The notes under the pieces: generated by a model
Seen by the model: only the letters and a program-made list of their open reading frames with translations
Databases searched by the model: none
What the model was told of the DNA's origin: nothing
Position numbers and translations under genes: made by a program
NCBI GenBank assembly: GCA_021371965.1
Contig: JAJFVE010000110.1
Span: 1 to 5,387, forward strand
Source: Planctomycetaceae bacterium
GTDB taxonomy: Bacteria; Planctomycetota; Phycisphaerae; SM23-33
Direction: 5' to 3'
Length of the DNA stretch: 5,387 bases
Shown here: positions 4,502-5,387 of the stretch, in pieces
Layout: every line of letters starts with the position of its first letter
How positions within the stretch are numbered: the stretch's first letter is position 1

Positions 4502-5387
4502 CTAGCGGATATTGCCGGCCGCGCGGGCCTTTGTGAGCGTTGCTTCAACATCGCGCGGGTCATCGCTGGGCGGGTTGAGCCCGATGACGAAACGCCCGTG
4601 ACGCACGATGTCGAGCAGTTCATCCAGGCGATCGGCCGGGGCGCCCCAGAACCCGATCGGCGCTTGCAGCGAAGCCTCGAGCAGCTTCTCGCGCAGGGGC
4701 GGCATGTCGAGCAGGGCTTTGACCACGCTGGGCTGGCCCGGGTCGTCCACGAAGTGCTGCACCAGCACGCCGCGCGTGCCGCTGACCAGGTCGGCCTGGT
4801 AGAGACCGATGGTGTGATTGTGGTACAGCGCGCCGCCAGTGCGGGCAAAGAATCGCTCGTTGTAGGGCCTCTCGAACTCCAGCGCCATCTCGCGGCTGAT
4901 GAGCCCGACGGGGTCGCCGTTGACGAAGACGCCGCGATCCGGCAGCCACGCGCCCCAGACGGCTGTGCCCCAACCGGCCGGTGCGGCGGGCGGGGCCTGG
5001 ACGGCCAGGAACTCTTCCATCGACACCATCCAATCCACGCACCAGTCGATCAGGGCGTGTACGCGCTGGGGGTCGGTGTACATCTCGACGAACAGCTCGT
5101 TGCCACGCACGCCGTTGGCGGCATCAAGCGGCGAGCGGTACAGGAAGGGCAGCACGTGAAAGTCGCCCTCCCAAAGCCGCCACAGCTCGCGGTTGACCTT
5201 GAGGGCGAACTGCACCCACGGATTGTCGGCGTCGAATTTGAGCTGAGCGATCTGCTCCCATGATCGATTCGGCTCATACCAACTGGTGAACCCATCGTGC
5301 ATCGGCCAGCCGCCGGTCATCGCCGCGTTGATCGCCCCGATGCCCCAGTACACCAGCGCCGTGGGCACCGCGTCATCGTCAAAGCGG
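4502..5387 (-). CDS. Uroporphyrinogen-decarboxylase-superfamily protein, C-terminal part (5' end outside window)
   Basis: The minus-strand frame is open from the window edge (RFDDDAVPTALVYWG) to TAG at 4502-4504, giving 294 visible residues. A GTG at 5368 is internal, since the reading continues upstream in phase. Members are usually about 340-380 residues, so perhaps 50-90 are missing. The segment GDFHVLPFLYRSPLDAANG followed by RGNELFVEMYTDPQRVHALI matches the URO-D pattern of an A/G-rich turn, a substrate-cavity loop and then 'L..dP..v..L'. Later come a YHNHTIGLYQ strand, DMPPLREKL and a C-terminal FVIGLNPPSDDP loop with an R-D-V-E-A helix. Divergent members of this superfamily include corrinoid methyltransferases (MtaA/CmuA type) and many uncharacterised paralogues; canonical HemE is more conserved, and this is unlikely to be it. 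Substrate is unknown and no partner gene is visible. Confidence 0.8.
   Translation of the reverse strand, partial: RFDDDAVPTALVYWGIGAINAAMTGGWPMHDGFTSWYEPNRSWEQIAQLKFDADNPWVQFALKVNRELWRLWEGDFHVLPFLYRSPLDAANGVRGNELFVEMYTDPQRVHALIDWCVDWMVSMEEFLAVQAPPAAPAGWGTAVWGAWLPDRGVFVNGDPVGLISREMALEFERPYNERFFARTGGALYHNHTIGLYQADLVSGTRGVLVQHFVDDPGQPSVVKALLDMPPLREKLLEASLQAPIGFWGAPADRLDELLDIVRHGRFVIGLNPPSDDPRDVEATLTKARAAGNIR

Noticed and set aside
4598..5263. 221-aa plus-strand open frame
   Set aside because: Antisense shadow of the URO-D-like gene, which has recognisable family motifs.

Overview
The window is high-GC bacterial DNA (hand counts of sample lines in the ordinary coding parts give about 63-67% G+C). 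It looks like a mixed accessory/core locus. The style recalls a free-living high-GC bacterium, possibly Planctomycetota: an Rhs-type YD-repeat toxin, a divergent uroporphyrinogen-decarboxylase-like protein, integrase-core IS debris and GGGATTT-rich intergenic repeats. No taxonomic marker other than one tRNA is present, so this placement is a guess.

Region 1 (1-1746) is the 3' end of an Rhs/YD-repeat polymorphic toxin gene followed by a probable immunity gene. The Rhs frame is open from base 1. It carries the last YD repeats, the C-terminal Rhs core hallmark and the NPINGTDPTG motif that normally marks the core/tip junction. A 300-residue variable tip follows, ending in a domain whose two histidines and terminal TAFP motif resemble bacterial EndoU-type RNase toxins (BECR fold). 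A 74-aa zinc-ribbon-like protein starts 12 bp after the toxin stop, with its Shine-Dalgarno sequence overlapping that stop. It is the candidate immunity protein.

Region 2 (1747-2750) is a gene graveyard. Two related copies of a roughly 185-bp non-coding unit, plus a third partial copy of its outer 26 bp, lie directly downstream of the 3' part of a minus-strand integrase-core (DDE) transposase. The two units have conserved ends and a diverged middle that nevertheless folds into hairpins at matching places. The transposase is cut off near 2555. There it abuts a short in-frame plus-strand tail that looks like a membrane-protein C-terminus, ending in a triple stop and followed by a strong hairpin. 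This looks like an insertion/deletion scar.

Region 3 (2752-3006) holds a tRNA-Gly(GCC) gene on the minus strand with a good promoter, and a divergent promoter for the next gene.

Region 4 (3007-4368) is a plus-strand gene for an exported protein of unknown function. It has a signal peptide, two regions with similar beta-rich openings and a Pro/Ala/Ser-rich tail. After a 133-bp convergent intergenic region with GGGATTT-type repeats, region 5 (4502-5387) is the 3' part of a minus-strand gene for a uroporphyrinogen-decarboxylase-superfamily protein, cut by the window edge.

Only the toxin and the zinc-ribbon gene clearly work together; the other genes look like unrelated neighbours.
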